Shown piece by piece: positions 50,519 through 58,496 of a stretch of DNA of 64,000 nt. This DNA is from a virus. The DNA is taken from positions 62,001 through 126,000 of IMG/VR virus record IMGVR_UViG_3300020202_000001. The stretch is one strand, 5' to 3'. The position numbers and the translations under genes are program-made. The notes under the pieces were generated by a model, which saw nothing but the letters and a program-made list of their open reading frames with translations, was not told where the DNA came from and ran no database searches. Every line of letters starts with the position of its first letter. Within the stretch, counting starts at the first letter, position 1.

Positions 50519-51493
50519 ATGGGCGGTAGCAACTTTTCCTCCGAAGCGTACGCCACGAAGTCCGTCCTCCGCGCCAGCGCCGGCGTCGCGGGCCGGTCCA
50601 CGATGCACACCAAGGCCGTCAGCGAGGGCAAGGCCCCGGCGCTGCACGACAAGATGAGCCCGATGGGCGTGAAGGTCCGCGAGAGCCGCGACAGCGCCGT
50701 GCACCCGAACAGCACGGGCGTGATCTTCCTGCTCGACGTCACGGGCAGCATGGGCCAGGTGCCCGTGCAGATCCAGAAGCACCTGCCGGTCCTGCCCGAG
50801 ACGCTCGTCAAGGGCGGGCACCTGCCCGACGCCGCGATCATGATGATGGCGGTCGGCGACGCCTACTGCGACACGGTCCCGCTCCAGGTCGGGCAGTTCG
50901 AGTCCGGCAACGAGATGGACGAGGACCTCGACCGCCTCTACATCGAGGGCGGCGGGAGCCCCGGCCACATGGGCGGCCACGAGAGCTACGAGCTGGGCAT
51001 GTACTTCGCCGCCCGGCACACCGCGATGGACTGCCTGGAGAAGCGGAACCGCAAGGGCTACCTCTTCATCGCGTGCGACGAGATGCCGTACGACGTCGTC
51101 AAGCGCGACCAGGTCAAGCGGATCATGGGGCCGACCGCCGAGATCGAGGCGGACATCCCGCTCGACGAGATCGTCGCGGAGCTGAAGAAGAAGTTCCACG
51201 TCTACGTCCTGATCGCGCCGACCGCGTCCGGCCAGCAGCCCGCCGTCCGCCAGCGGTGGCAACAGCTGTTCGGCGAGAACGTCATCATGCTCCCCAGCGC
51301 CGAGCAGACGGCGAAGCTCGTGGCCGACTGCATCGCGGCCAACGAGGAGGCGATCGGCAAGGGCCAGGTCTTCGCGACGGCGGACGACGACGCCGGCGGC
51401 GACGACGCGGACGCCGACGACCACGGCAGCGGTGGCACGGCCACCGCCACCAAGCCCGCCGTGAAGAAGCCCGGCAAGGCCAAGCGGCTGTAA
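50519..51493 (+). CDS. vWA-domain protein
   Basis: 324 aa. Residues about 66-260 form a von Willebrand factor A domain: beta-strand G-V-I-F-L-L-D followed by the MIDAS D-x-T-x-S-x type motif D-V-T-G-S-M-G (Asp73), later I-M-M-M-A-V-G-D and Y-L-F-I-A-C-D-E. The MIDAS differs from D-x-S-x-S only by T for S. The C-terminal ~40 residues are Asp/Ala/Lys-rich and disordered. Start ATG with AAGGAG upstream. vWA proteins usually bind partners through a metal; its neighbour is a pseudokinase, recalling vWA-kinase operons, and a Ycf46-type ATPase is encoded 13 kb upstream. Confidence 0.8.
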   Translation: MGGSNFSSEAYATKSVLRASAGVAGRSTMHTKAVSEGKAPALHDKMSPMGVKVRESRDSAVHPNSTGVIFLLDVTGSMGQVPVQIQKHLPVLPETLVKGGHLPDAAIMMMAVGDAYCDTVPLQVGQFESGNEMDEDLDRLYIEGGGSPGHMGGHESYELGMYFAARHTAMDCLEKRNRKGYLFIACDEMPYDVVKRDQVKRIMGPTAEIEADIPLDEIVAELKKKFHVYVLIAPTASGQQPAVRQRWQQLFGENVIMLPSAEQTAKLVADCIAANEEAIGKGQVFATADDDAGGDDADADDHGSGGTATATKPAVKKPGKAKRL

Positions 51494-51523
51494 CCGCGAC
51501 CCGCACCGTAACCCCGTAACCAC

Positions 51524-51552
51524 AGGAGGCCCCGGCGGAGACGCCGGGGCCT
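51524..51552 (+). terminator. Hairpin between vWA and PurA-like genes, with embedded ribosome site
   Basis: AGGCCCCGGCG / CGCCGGGGCCT, 11 perfect pairs around GAGA (51527-51552), followed by ACCCTTT then ATG. An AGGAGG (51524-51529) overlaps the 5' edge, 30 bases before the start codon. The hairpin may terminate vWA transcription or shorten the Shine-Dalgarno to start distance of the next gene. Confidence 0.65.
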
Positions 51553-51559
51553 ACCCTTT

Positions 51560-53056
51560 ATGCAGCAGACGAAGGTTTACGTCGTTGTCGATCTGGGCTT
51601 CGGTGACGCCGGCAAGGGCACGGTCGTGGACTACCTGGTCCGCACGCGCAAGGCCGGCACCGTGGTCCGATTCAACGGCGGGGCACAGGCGGCCCACAAC
51701 GTGACGCTCCCGGACGGCCGGCGGCACCCGTTCAGCCAGTTCGGCAGCGGGACGTTCGTGCCGGGCGTGAAGACGTACCTCACCGAGGACGTCCTGTTCG
51801 ACCCCAACTCCCTGCTCGGCGAGGAGGCCGCCCTGCAGGCGCTGGGCGTGACCGACGCGTTCGAGCGGTTCGCGGTGCACGAGGAGTGCCTCGTCGTCAC
51901 CCCGTTCCACCGGACGGCCAACCGGCTGCGGGAGGTGGCCCGCGGCGACAAGCCGCACGGGAGCTGCGGGATGGGCATCGGCGAGGCGATGTCCGACGCC
52001 ACCGGCCGCGACAAGGTCGCGATCCGCGTCAAGGACCTACTGCTGCCCGCCGACGAGCTGCGGCGGAAGCTGGAGTGGGTGCGGCAGTACAACGAGGGCA
52101 AGGCGCTCGTCTACTACCCGAAGTACAAGGAGCACCAGCTGGGGCAGGGCCTCGACCCATCGGCCGTCGAGTGGTTCCTCGACCAGTGCCGCCGCGTGGC
52201 GGACCTGGTGACGATCGCCGATGACGCGTACGAGGACAAGCACGTCTTCAACTGCGACAGCGACCAAGTCGTCGTGTGCGAGGGAGCACAGGGCGTCCTG
52301 CTCGACGAGCACTACGGGTTCCACCCCTACACGACGTGGAGCACGGTGACCCCGCACCGGGTGCTGGAGAAGATCCGCGAGGCGAACTACATCACCGGCA
52401 CGGTCGGCGGCGAGGTCGAGCGGGTCGGCGTGACGCGGGCGTACCAGACGCGGCACGGGGCCGGGCCGTTCCCGACGTGGGAGCGGGGCGGCAAGGCGTG
52501 GGAGCACCTCGGTGCCCCCGACGCCAACAAGGAGCACGAGTGGCAGGGCAAGTTCCGCGTGGGCTGGCTCGACACCGTGCTCCTGCGGTACGCGATCGAG
52601 GCGTGCAGCGTGCCGTGGTCGACGCAGACGATCGACTGGCTGGCCGTGACGTGCCTCGACCGGCTGCACGGGGCGTTCCCGCAGGTGCCGGTCTGCACGC
52701 ACTACGTCCAGTACCGGGCGGACGCGAAGAAGGTCAGGCACCTGCCGGTCGCCCGCCGGCCCACGCTCGGCGGGCAGGAGATCCTCACGGAGTTCCTGAT
52801 GGGTGCCCAGCCGAGCCAGTTCCCCCGGTTCGACGTGAGCTACCAGGCGGTCGACTACGACCACCTGCTGCCGTACATCGAGCAGCAGGTGGGCGTCCCG
52901 GTGGGGCTCTCCAGCCGGGGGCCGACGTGGCAGGACAAGCTCGAACACGAGGCGTGGGTCGTGCACGGGATTTACGGCAAGACGAAGGTGAAACATGGGC
53001 CTGAAGAAGTCGGTCGAAATCCTGGCGAAACTCAACTTCAGTTCCGAACGCCTTAG
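51560..53056 (+). CDS. purA: Adenylosuccinate synthetase homologue
   Basis: 498 aa. G-F-G-D-A-G-K-G (residues 13-20) is the phosphate-binding loop with catalytic Asp16; G-G-A-Q-A-A-H with His46 matches the second catalytic residue; V-V-V-C-E-G-A-Q-G-V-L-L-D and T-W-S-T-V-T-P fit later substrate motifs. PurA makes adenylosuccinate from IMP, aspartate and GTP. Phage PurZ enzymes that make 2-aminoadenine precursors replace this Asp with Ser, so the retained Asp argues for PurA-type chemistry, but the loops are divergent and the real substrate is open. The last ~20 residues overlap the next gene. Confidence 0.8.
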   Translation: MQQTKVYVVVDLGFGDAGKGTVVDYLVRTRKAGTVVRFNGGAQAAHNVTLPDGRRHPFSQFGSGTFVPGVKTYLTEDVLFDPNSLLGEEAALQALGVTDAFERFAVHEECLVVTPFHRTANRLREVARGDKPHGSCGMGIGEAMSDATGRDKVAIRVKDLLLPADELRRKLEWVRQYNEGKALVYYPKYKEHQLGQGLDPSAVEWFLDQCRRVADLVTIADDAYEDKHVFNCDSDQVVVCEGAQGVLLDEHYGFHPYTTWSTVTPHRVLEKIREANYITGTVGGEVERVGVTRAYQTRHGAGPFPTWERGGKAWEHLGAPDANKEHEWQGKFRVGWLDTVLLRYAIEACSVPWSTQTIDWLAVTCLDRLHGAFPQVPVCTHYVQYRADAKKVRHLPVARRPTLGGQEILTEFLMGAQPSQFPRFDVSYQAVDYDHLLPYIEQQVGVPVGLSSRGPTWQDKLEHEAWVVHGIYGKTKVKHGPEEVGRNPGETQLQFRTP

Positions 53057-53444
53057 GCGGGCCGTGTGCCACGCCCTGGCGACGGACTACTACAGCGAGG
53101 CCGGCATCGTCGACCGGTTCGAGCTGTACCACATCGCGGTCTGGTACGTCGAGGACAGCCACCAGCCGACCCTCGACGAGTTCGACGAAGAGTTGCAACA
53201 GAAGGCCGCACGCATCGTGCGGCGATTGGTCCCGGAGCTACGACATGGCAAAGGAAACGCGAAACTTTCGGATGCACCCCAAGCTGCTGATGGACGTCAT
53301 CAAGCGGCAGGCCGGCACGCTGTCCAAGGCCATCCTCGAAGGCGTGATGAACGCCGAGGACGCAAGGGCGAAGAAGGTCAGCATCTCGCTGACAGAGGAC
53401 AGCCTCGTGATCGAGGACGACGGCGAAGGGTTCAAAAGCCGTGA
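52995..53444 (+). CDS. Hypothetical helical protein
   Basis: 149 aa; residues 1-84 are a compact helical domain (F-S-S-E-R-L-R-R-A-V-C-H-A-L-A), but the last ~65 residues overlap the GHKL gene in another frame and look like chance extension. It starts inside the PurA-like gene. A true stop could be hidden by a sequence error near 53240, or the overlap may be real. Function unknown. Confidence 0.4.
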   Translation: MGLKKSVEILAKLNFSSERLRRAVCHALATDYYSEAGIVDRFELYHIAVWYVEDSHQPTLDEFDEELQQKAARIVRRLVPELRHGKGNAKLSDAPQAADGRHQAAGRHAVQGHPRRRDERRGRKGEEGQHLADRGQPRDRGRRRRVQKP

Positions 53445-54948
53445 CACGATCGTGAAGTTCTTCGAGGTGTTCGGGCAGCCGCACGACGCCTCGGAGGGCA
53501 AGAAGTTCGGGACGTTCCGCATGGGCCGCGGCCAGCTGTTCGCCTTCGGGTCGAACGAGTGGCAGACCGGCACCTACCGGATGCACGTCGACATCAACGA
53601 GAAGGGCCTCGACTACGACCTGGAGACGGACGCCAAGAAGGTGCCCGGCTGCCGGATCGAGATCAAGCTGTACGAGCCGATCGGCCTGTCGGGCGTCGCC
53701 GACGTACGGCGGGACCTGGAGCTGTGGTGCAAGTGGGTGTACCCGTGCCGGGTGTACTTCAACGGCGACATGATCTCCAACAACCCCGAGCTGGGGAAGT
53801 GGACGGACCGCACGCCCGAGGCGTTCGTCAACCTGAAGGAGAAGGGGTCGCTCGTCGTCTACAACCTCGGCGTGTACGTCTGCGAGTTCCCGGCCCACAA
53901 GTTCGGCACCGGCGGCGAGGTCGTCTCGAAGCAGCAGCTGCGGGTGAACTTCGCCCGCAACGACATCCAATCGGACTGCCCGGTCTGGCGGAAGGTCAAG
54001 CCGTTCATCGACCAGCGGGCGAGCGAGCGGGTGAAGGACAAGAAGAGCCTCAACGACGACGAGCGCCAGCGGCTCGCCGACAAGCTCCGCCGGGGAGAGA
54101 TGGAGGGCGACGAGGCGAGCCGGCAGCTCCGGCTGTTCACCGCCGTCACCGGCCGGCACTTCGCGGCCGACGACCTGATCGACGCCCACGGGTACAAGGC
54201 GTTCTCGGTGGCCCCGAAGGGCGACCGCACCGGGGAGCTGGTCATGAACCGCGGGCTGGCGTTCGTCTTCGCGACGCAGACGCTGGAGCGGTTCGAGTGC
54301 ACCGGCGTGCCCGAGCTGCTGGAGTGGGTCGCCAAGACGTTCGCCCGCGACTACGAGACGCAGTGGGCGTGCAAGAAGCCCTACAAGCCGTTCGAGGAGC
54401 TGCGGAAGGGCCTGAGCGACGACTACACGATCCTCGACGAGAACGAGCTGACGCCGAAGGAGCTGCTCTGGCTCCGGCTGCTCGAAGCCAAGGCCGACCT
54501 CCTCTGCACCGAGGGCCGCGGGTGCTACTCCAGTTGGCGGGGCGCGAGCGCCCGCAAGCTGATGATCGGGCTGACCGACGCGGCCCACGGGTGGACCGAC
54601 GCGTCGACGTACGTCGCGATCAACCGGAAGTGGCTGCTGAAGCGCGAGCCCGACGTGGCGGGCATCACGGACGTCGGCATGCTGCTGATCCACGAGGCGT
54701 GCCACCACACGCCCGACCTCGAAGAGCACGACCACGACCAGGAGTTCTTCGAGGAGTACCACGACATGACGCACCTCTGCCTGTCGAAGTTCGTGTCGTC
54801 CGCGTTGGCGTACGTCCCGAAGGTCGCGGAGCAGACGGGCCAGAAGCTGGCGAAGAAGCAACTGAAGGCGATCGACAAGGCCGCCGAGGCCGGACGGTCC
54901 GCCGGGAAACTTGAGCGGTCGGTCGCCGCTCGGCAAGGCAAGAGCTGA
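53245..54948 (+). CDS. GHKL ATPase-metallopeptidase fusion
   Basis: 567 aa. Residues about 20-160 form a GHKL (Hsp90/MutL/histidine-kinase type) ATP-binding domain: N-box M-N-A-E-D-A-R-A-K-K with Asn36, G1 box V-I-E-D-D-G-E-G-F, G2-like F-G-T-F-R-M-G-R-G-Q, and G-C-R-I-E-I-K-L. The C-terminal part has L-L-I-H-E-A-C-H-H (HExxH at residues 483-487) followed by an acidic/His stretch D-H-D-Q-E-F-F-E-E-Y-H, typical of zinc metallopeptidases. ATP-dependent conformational change coupled to proteolysis is an inference. No membrane segment; probably cytoplasmic. Confidence 0.75.
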   Translation: MAKETRNFRMHPKLLMDVIKRQAGTLSKAILEGVMNAEDARAKKVSISLTEDSLVIEDDGEGFKSRDTIVKFFEVFGQPHDASEGKKFGTFRMGRGQLFAFGSNEWQTGTYRMHVDINEKGLDYDLETDAKKVPGCRIEIKLYEPIGLSGVADVRRDLELWCKWVYPCRVYFNGDMISNNPELGKWTDRTPEAFVNLKEKGSLVVYNLGVYVCEFPAHKFGTGGEVVSKQQLRVNFARNDIQSDCPVWRKVKPFIDQRASERVKDKKSLNDDERQRLADKLRRGEMEGDEASRQLRLFTAVTGRHFAADDLIDAHGYKAFSVAPKGDRTGELVMNRGLAFVFATQTLERFECTGVPELLEWVAKTFARDYETQWACKKPYKPFEELRKGLSDDYTILDENELTPKELLWLRLLEAKADLLCTEGRGCYSSWRGASARKLMIGLTDAAHGWTDASTYVAINRKWLLKREPDVAGITDVGMLLIHEACHHTPDLEEHDHDQEFFEEYHDMTHLCLSKFVSSALAYVPKVAEQTGQKLAKKQLKAIDKAAEAGRSAGKLERSVAARQGKS

Positions 54949-55499
54949 TGGAACCCTGGCAGGGGCTCACGCCCAAGCACCGCCCGTACCAGGGCGGCAA
55001 GGTACTGGTGGACCTACTCAACGCGATCCGGCCGCCCGAGGGGCCGACGCACGAGCCGGACCGGTACTGGTCGTCGAGGATCGCCAAGCAGGACCCGCCC
55101 GCCCACGGGCTGCGGAATTGGACCGTGCTGAAGTACGCGAAGTCGGACCCGAAGAAGCCGTTCCACGTCGGCCGCTGGGACAGCTTCCGGCTGGCCCAGT
55201 ACGACTTCGTGCACGAGGACTGCGTCGAGGACAAGTACCACGTCACCGTCCACGACGACACCGGGCGGAAGTGGGGCGGCGGCGTCCGCATGGAGGTCAC
55301 GGACCGCAAGCTCCGCGGCCGGTTCACCGTCACCGTGGAGCTGAAGCACCACGAGAACGGCCAGTGGTCGCAGCCGACGTACAACTTCGGCGGCCGCAGC
55401 GCCTGGAAGGACGAGGACGTCGCGCGGCTGACGAAGCTGCTCGACTACGCCCGCGAGCTGGGCGACCGCGAGCTGCGGTTCCAGCGCAAGAAGAAGTGA
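54948..55499 (+). CDS. Hypothetical protein after the GHKL fusion
   Basis: 183 aa; its ATG shares the last base of the GHKL stop (TGATGG), so translation is coupled. Rich in Trp, Tyr and charged residues with a beta-sandwich-like middle (Y-H-V-T-V-H-D-D-T-G) and a basic tail ending K-K-K. It may be a partner of the GHKL-peptidase fusion. A hairpin terminator follows. No family recognised. Confidence 0.55.
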   Translation: MEPWQGLTPKHRPYQGGKVLVDLLNAIRPPEGPTHEPDRYWSSRIAKQDPPAHGLRNWTVLKYAKSDPKKPFHVGRWDSFRLAQYDFVHEDCVEDKYHVTVHDDTGRKWGGGVRMEVTDRKLRGRFTVTVELKHHENGQWSQPTYNFGGRSAWKDEDVARLTKLLDYARELGDRELRFQRKKK

Positions 55500-55518
55500 G
55501 ACGCTCCACGGTACGCAC

Positions 55519-55548
55519 AGGCCCGCCGTCCCCCGAGGCGGCGGGCCT
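55519..55548 (+). terminator. Terminator-like hairpin after the GHKL operon
   Basis: AGGCCCGCCG / CGGCGGGCCT, ten perfect pairs around a ten-base loop. Only TTG follows, and that TTG begins the next promoter. Confidence 0.6.
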
Positions 55549-55575
55549 TGCGTGGTGGGGCCGGGCCGGTAAACT
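55548..55575 (+). promoter_or_regulatory. Promoter for the 83-aa gene
   Basis: TTGCGT (55548-55553), 16-base spacer, TAAACT (55570-55575), about 30 bases before the start codon. The -35 overlaps the last base of the preceding hairpin. Confidence 0.6.
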
Positions 55576-55604
55576 GAGGCCTCATCGGTCAAGGAGGACC
55601 TCAC

Positions 55605-55856
55605 ATGAACGCACTGCTGTTACCGGCTCTCGGGCTCACCGGGGCGATCGCGTTGTTCGCGGTGGCCTCGAAAGGAGGGACGGCGGCGGCACCTGTCGTC
55701 CCGTTCGACGACCGCAAGGCTAACCCGGCGTGGCTCCGCAGGGAGGACGACCTGGAGTACCTGAACCCGCTCTTCGGCACGGGCAAGAAGGCCAAGGGCA
55801 AGCACCGGTCCCCTCCCGCCGGCGTCCGCCATTCGCAACGTCGCCGCCGGCGATAA
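55605..55856 (+). CDS. Small protein with N-terminal membrane/signal helix
   Basis: 83 aa; AAGGAGG before the ATG. Residues about 3-22 (L-L-L-P-A-L-G-L-T-G-A-I-A-L-F-A-V-A) are hydrophobic and followed by A-A-A-P, either a signal peptide or a membrane anchor; the basic C-terminus (R-R-R-R-R) would stay cytoplasmic if anchored. It has its own promoter and terminator, so it is a monocistronic unit. Function unknown. Confidence 0.55.
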   Translation: MNALLLPALGLTGAIALFAVASKGGTAAAPVVPFDDRKANPAWLRREDDLEYLNPLFGTGKKAKGKHRSPPAGVRHSQRRRRR

Positions 55857-55876
55857 CCCCACGTCCCCCGCCGTAC

Positions 55877-55906
55877 CGCCCGGGCCTGCCCAGCCCGGGC
55901 GTTTTC
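55877..55906 (+). terminator. Intrinsic terminator
   Basis: CGCCCGGGC / GCCCGGGCG, nine perfect pairs around CTGCCCA, followed by TTTTC. The clearest Rho-independent terminator in the window. Confidence 0.85.
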
Positions 55907-55919
55907 ATGGAGGGCACGG

Positions 55920-56348
55920 ATGCCACCGCCACTGACGAAGAAGCAGCGGAGCCGCAAGCAGGAGATCAGCGCCGAGTACGCCGAGCTGCTGCTCGCGATG
56001 CAGGAGGCCTGCGAGGCGACGGGCCGCGACTTCAAGACCGAGATGAAACAACTGGTCCGGGTGTGGATGAAGTTCTACTCGCCGGACACGCTACCACCGG
56101 AGGTACCGCAGGATGTCGGATACGGACCCGCCGCCCGGACTGGCGGCGCTGGAGGCCGAGCGGGACGGCTACTCGCCCTGGTACAGGGAGCTGGACTGGC
56201 CGGCGAAGCGGCAGGTGCAGTCGATCCAGTGGGACCTGATCCAGGCCGGCTGGGCGACGCTGACCTTCCCCTACCGGAACGCGATGGCGTGCTGGGTGGA
56301 GGCGTGCCGCCGGTTCCGCACGGGCAACGCGACGAACAAGCCGCCTGA
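55920..56348 (+). CDS. Hypothetical basic helical protein
   Basis: 142 aa; residues 1-63 (K-K-Q-R-S-R-K-Q-E-I-S-A-E-Y) form a basic helical domain, and the rest overlaps the next gene by 236 bases in another frame with low-complexity Gly/Ala content. GAGGGC lies seven bases upstream. The real protein may be much shorter than the reading frame. Function unknown. Confidence 0.45.
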   Translation: MPPPLTKKQRSRKQEISAEYAELLLAMQEACEATGRDFKTEMKQLVRVWMKFYSPDTLPPEVPQDVGYGPAARTGGAGGRAGRLLALVQGAGLAGEAAGAVDPVGPDPGRLGDADLPLPERDGVLGGGVPPVPHGQRDEQAA

Positions 56349-56409
56349 GCCGACCGCAGTGGTCGTCTCCGCGCGGCGACTCAACCGCCTGACGAAGTGG
56401 GACGCATAA
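56113..56409 (+). CDS. Hypothetical protein
   Basis: 98 aa, Trp- and Arg-rich, with W-Y-R-E-L-D-W-P-A-K-R-Q-V in the middle; the helical C-terminus ends at the start of the PP-loop enzyme. Codon usage favours this frame over the overlapping one. No family recognised. Confidence 0.5.
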   Translation: MSDTDPPPGLAALEAERDGYSPWYRELDWPAKRQVQSIQWDLIQAGWATLTFPYRNAMACWVEACRRFRTGNATNKPPEPTAVVVSARRLNRLTKWDA

Positions 56410-57890
56410 TGGGCGCTGTCAAGACGAAGGACCTGACCCGCGAGGTGCTGCTCCGGCAGCTGACGAAGATCTCCAAGCTGCGGAAGCGGGACCCGCTCGT
56501 GATCCTGAGCCACGGGCTCGGCGTCGAGACGGCCGCGATCTGGAAGCGGTGGGTCGAGGAGCCCGAGACCCGCCCGTTCAAGAGCTGGGACCGGCTGATC
56601 GTGGTGACCGCCCAGGTCGGCCACGAGCACGCCGAGACCGTGAAGCTGATGGAGGAGCACCAGCTCCCCGAGATGAAGCGGCTGGGCGTGCGGTTCGTCG
56701 AGGTGGCCCGCCGCGGGCACCTGGAGGCGGACGGGATCGTCGTGCTGCAGGACACGCGGGCACCGGAGAAGCTCCACCCCGAGGGGTACTACAAGCTCGG
56801 CGACGAGCTGAAGCACGCCGGCACGGTCCCGCAGTACAGCGGCGAGCACCGCTGCGCGTTGAAGTTCAAAGCCTTCGTCATCGAGACGTGGATGGCGTAC
56901 GAGTTCCGGGGCGACGAGTCCCGGCCGGTCGTCCACGTCTGGGGCTACAACGCCGGGGAGCTGGGCCGCACGGCCAAGAGCGAGAAGTACGTCAGGCAGC
57001 ACAACAAGGACCGCGAGAAGCCGGCCGGCAAGGGGCAGGCCCCGCTCGTCGTGTTCGGGTTCAACAGCGAGGAGCTGGGCCGCGTCGAGCGGTCGCGGAA
57101 GTACGACGGCCCGACCCGCACCGGGCACTACCCGCTGATCGAGTGGGGCTGGGGCCGCCCGGAGTGCCTGGCGTACCTGACCGGGCACTACAAGGTGCTG
57201 TGGATCAAGAGCGCGTGCGGGTTCTGCCCGTTCAACGAGGAGGCGTACAAGGTCACGCAGATCGGCATCGACCGGTTCCGTCGCGACCCCGACGCCACGG
57301 TGGACGGGCTGTTCGTCGAGTTCGTGTCGCTCAGCCTCAACCCCAAGGGCCAGCTCTACCGGGACCGGACGATGGCGTCGGTCGTGGAGGGCGACCCGAA
57401 GCTCGCCCACGTCTGGCGGGCGTTCCAGGCCCGGCTCGACGCCGAGAAGTGGGGCCTGTACCTCGTGCAGCGGATCTTCACGCTCGACCCCCGGCAGACG
57501 CACGTCCGCATGCTGGCGGGCAAGCCGCCCAAGGCCGGCGTCGCGCGGGCGGTGAAGCTGCTGGACGGGAACCTGACCCGGGCGCAGGCGATCGAGGCCC
57601 TCGAACAGTGCGAGATCGAGAGCCTGGCCCACGGGATGCCGGGCGAGGTCGTGACCCGGGAGAAGGGCCTCCACGGCATCGAGTACGTGTACCTGCACAA
57701 GCGGCGGGACTACTACCCGGCCGTCGAGTGCTTCTACGTCGTCTGCCCGGCCGTCGTCGCCGACAAGGTGCGGGGGCCGTGGGAGACGTTCGAGCGGCGG
57801 TTCAAGTCAGCGCTGGCCGCCAAGCGGCCTAAGGCTAAGGTCCTGCCCAAGCTGGTGATCGAGGCCGACGACGACATCTACTTCCGCTGA
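56409..57890 (+). CDS. PP-loop (PAPS reductase-like) enzyme
   Basis: 493 aa. N-terminal L-V-I-L-S-H-G-L-G-V-E-T-A-A-I-W (residues about 29-44) is an altered ATP-pyrophosphatase loop of the S-G-G-x-D-S type; L-I-V-V-T-A-Q-V-G-H-E follows as the second strand, and a C-G-F-C-P-F motif sits near residue 275. This layout matches PAPS reductase/DndC/QueC-like PP-loop proteins, many of which adenylate sulfate or nucleobases. The altered loop (H for G, V-E-T) leaves activity open. A role in nucleotide or DNA modification is inferred. ATG at 56409 overlaps the previous stop. Confidence 0.65.
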   Translation: MGAVKTKDLTREVLLRQLTKISKLRKRDPLVILSHGLGVETAAIWKRWVEEPETRPFKSWDRLIVVTAQVGHEHAETVKLMEEHQLPEMKRLGVRFVEVARRGHLEADGIVVLQDTRAPEKLHPEGYYKLGDELKHAGTVPQYSGEHRCALKFKAFVIETWMAYEFRGDESRPVVHVWGYNAGELGRTAKSEKYVRQHNKDREKPAGKGQAPLVVFGFNSEELGRVERSRKYDGPTRTGHYPLIEWGWGRPECLAYLTGHYKVLWIKSACGFCPFNEEAYKVTQIGIDRFRRDPDATVDGLFVEFVSLSLNPKGQLYRDRTMASVVEGDPKLAHVWRAFQARLDAEKWGLYLVQRIFTLDPRQTHVRMLAGKPPKAGVARAVKLLDGNLTRAQAIEALEQCEIESLAHGMPGEVVTREKGLHGIEYVYLHKRRDYYPAVECFYVVCPAVVADKVRGPWETFERRFKSALAAKRPKAKVLPKLVIEADDDIYFR

Positions 57891-58270
57891 TGGCACTACC
57901 CTTCAGGACGACCGTCCCGGTCGCCAACGTGAACCGCGACGGCTTCAGGGGCGAGCGCCCGCTCCACATCGTCGGCCTGTCCGGCGGCGGGGAGCTGGTG
58001 ATCTGGCTCGGCGACAAGGACGGGCCGGACTGCGGCCGCCTGTTCGTCGAAGCCACGCCGCGCGGGTACCGGGTCGAGTTCTACAAGCCCAACGAGGACG
58101 GCGGCAACGCGATCCTGTCGATCGAGTCCGACGCCGCCCACTGCACGATCTCGGCCGACACCGACGAGCTGCGTGACATCGACGTCGTCACGACCGCCCC
58201 GCCGGTGCGGCTGCGATCGGGGAAGCGGCGGATCGAGACGCTGCCGCCGGACGCACCCGAGGTCAAATGA
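57890..58270 (+). CDS. Hypothetical beta-rich protein
   Basis: 126 aa, mostly beta strands with G-L-S-G-G-G-E-L-V-I-W-L and C-terminal basic residues. It starts on the last base of the PP-loop gene stop and overlaps the next gene by four bases (ATGA), forming a tight operon. Function unknown. Confidence 0.5.
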   Translation: MALPFRTTVPVANVNRDGFRGERPLHIVGLSGGGELVIWLGDKDGPDCGRLFVEATPRGYRVEFYKPNEDGGNAILSIESDAAHCTISADTDELRDIDVVTTAPPVRLRSGKRRIETLPPDAPEVK

Positions 58271-58494
58271 AGCAAGGCACGCTCCCCTTCCCCAAGCCCA
58301 AGCGGGAGAAGCGGGTCAACCTGAACCTCAACGAGCGGCACGTCCTGATCCACGTCATGTCCAACACGGGCACGATGTTGACGGCGAGCGTGCTGGCACG
58401 GACCGTCGCGCGGCTGATCCAGAAGAAGCTGCTCGACGCCGAAGGCAAGATCACGGAGGCCGGGCGTCAGTGGTACGCCCGGCGGAGAGTCTGA
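58267..58494 (+). CDS. Small winged-helix-like protein
   Basis: 75 aa, basic, with a helix-turn-helix-like arrangement (H-V-L-I-H-V-M-S-N-T-G-T-M-L-T-A-S-V-L-A-R) and a beta-wing-like K-L-L-D-A-E-G-K-I-T-E-A-G. Could be a transcriptional regulator; this rests on pattern only. Overlaps the preceding gene. Confidence 0.45.
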   Translation: MKQGTLPFPKPKREKRVNLNLNERHVLIHVMSNTGTMLTASVLARTVARLIQKKLLDAEGKITEAGRQWYARRRV

Positions 58495-58496
58495 AC

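Noticed and set aside
51560-53056. PurZ, the 2-aminoadenine pathway enzyme
   Set aside because: The catalytic Asp that PurZ replaces with Ser is retained, and no companion genes (MazZ, DatZ or a DpoZ polymerase) are visible.
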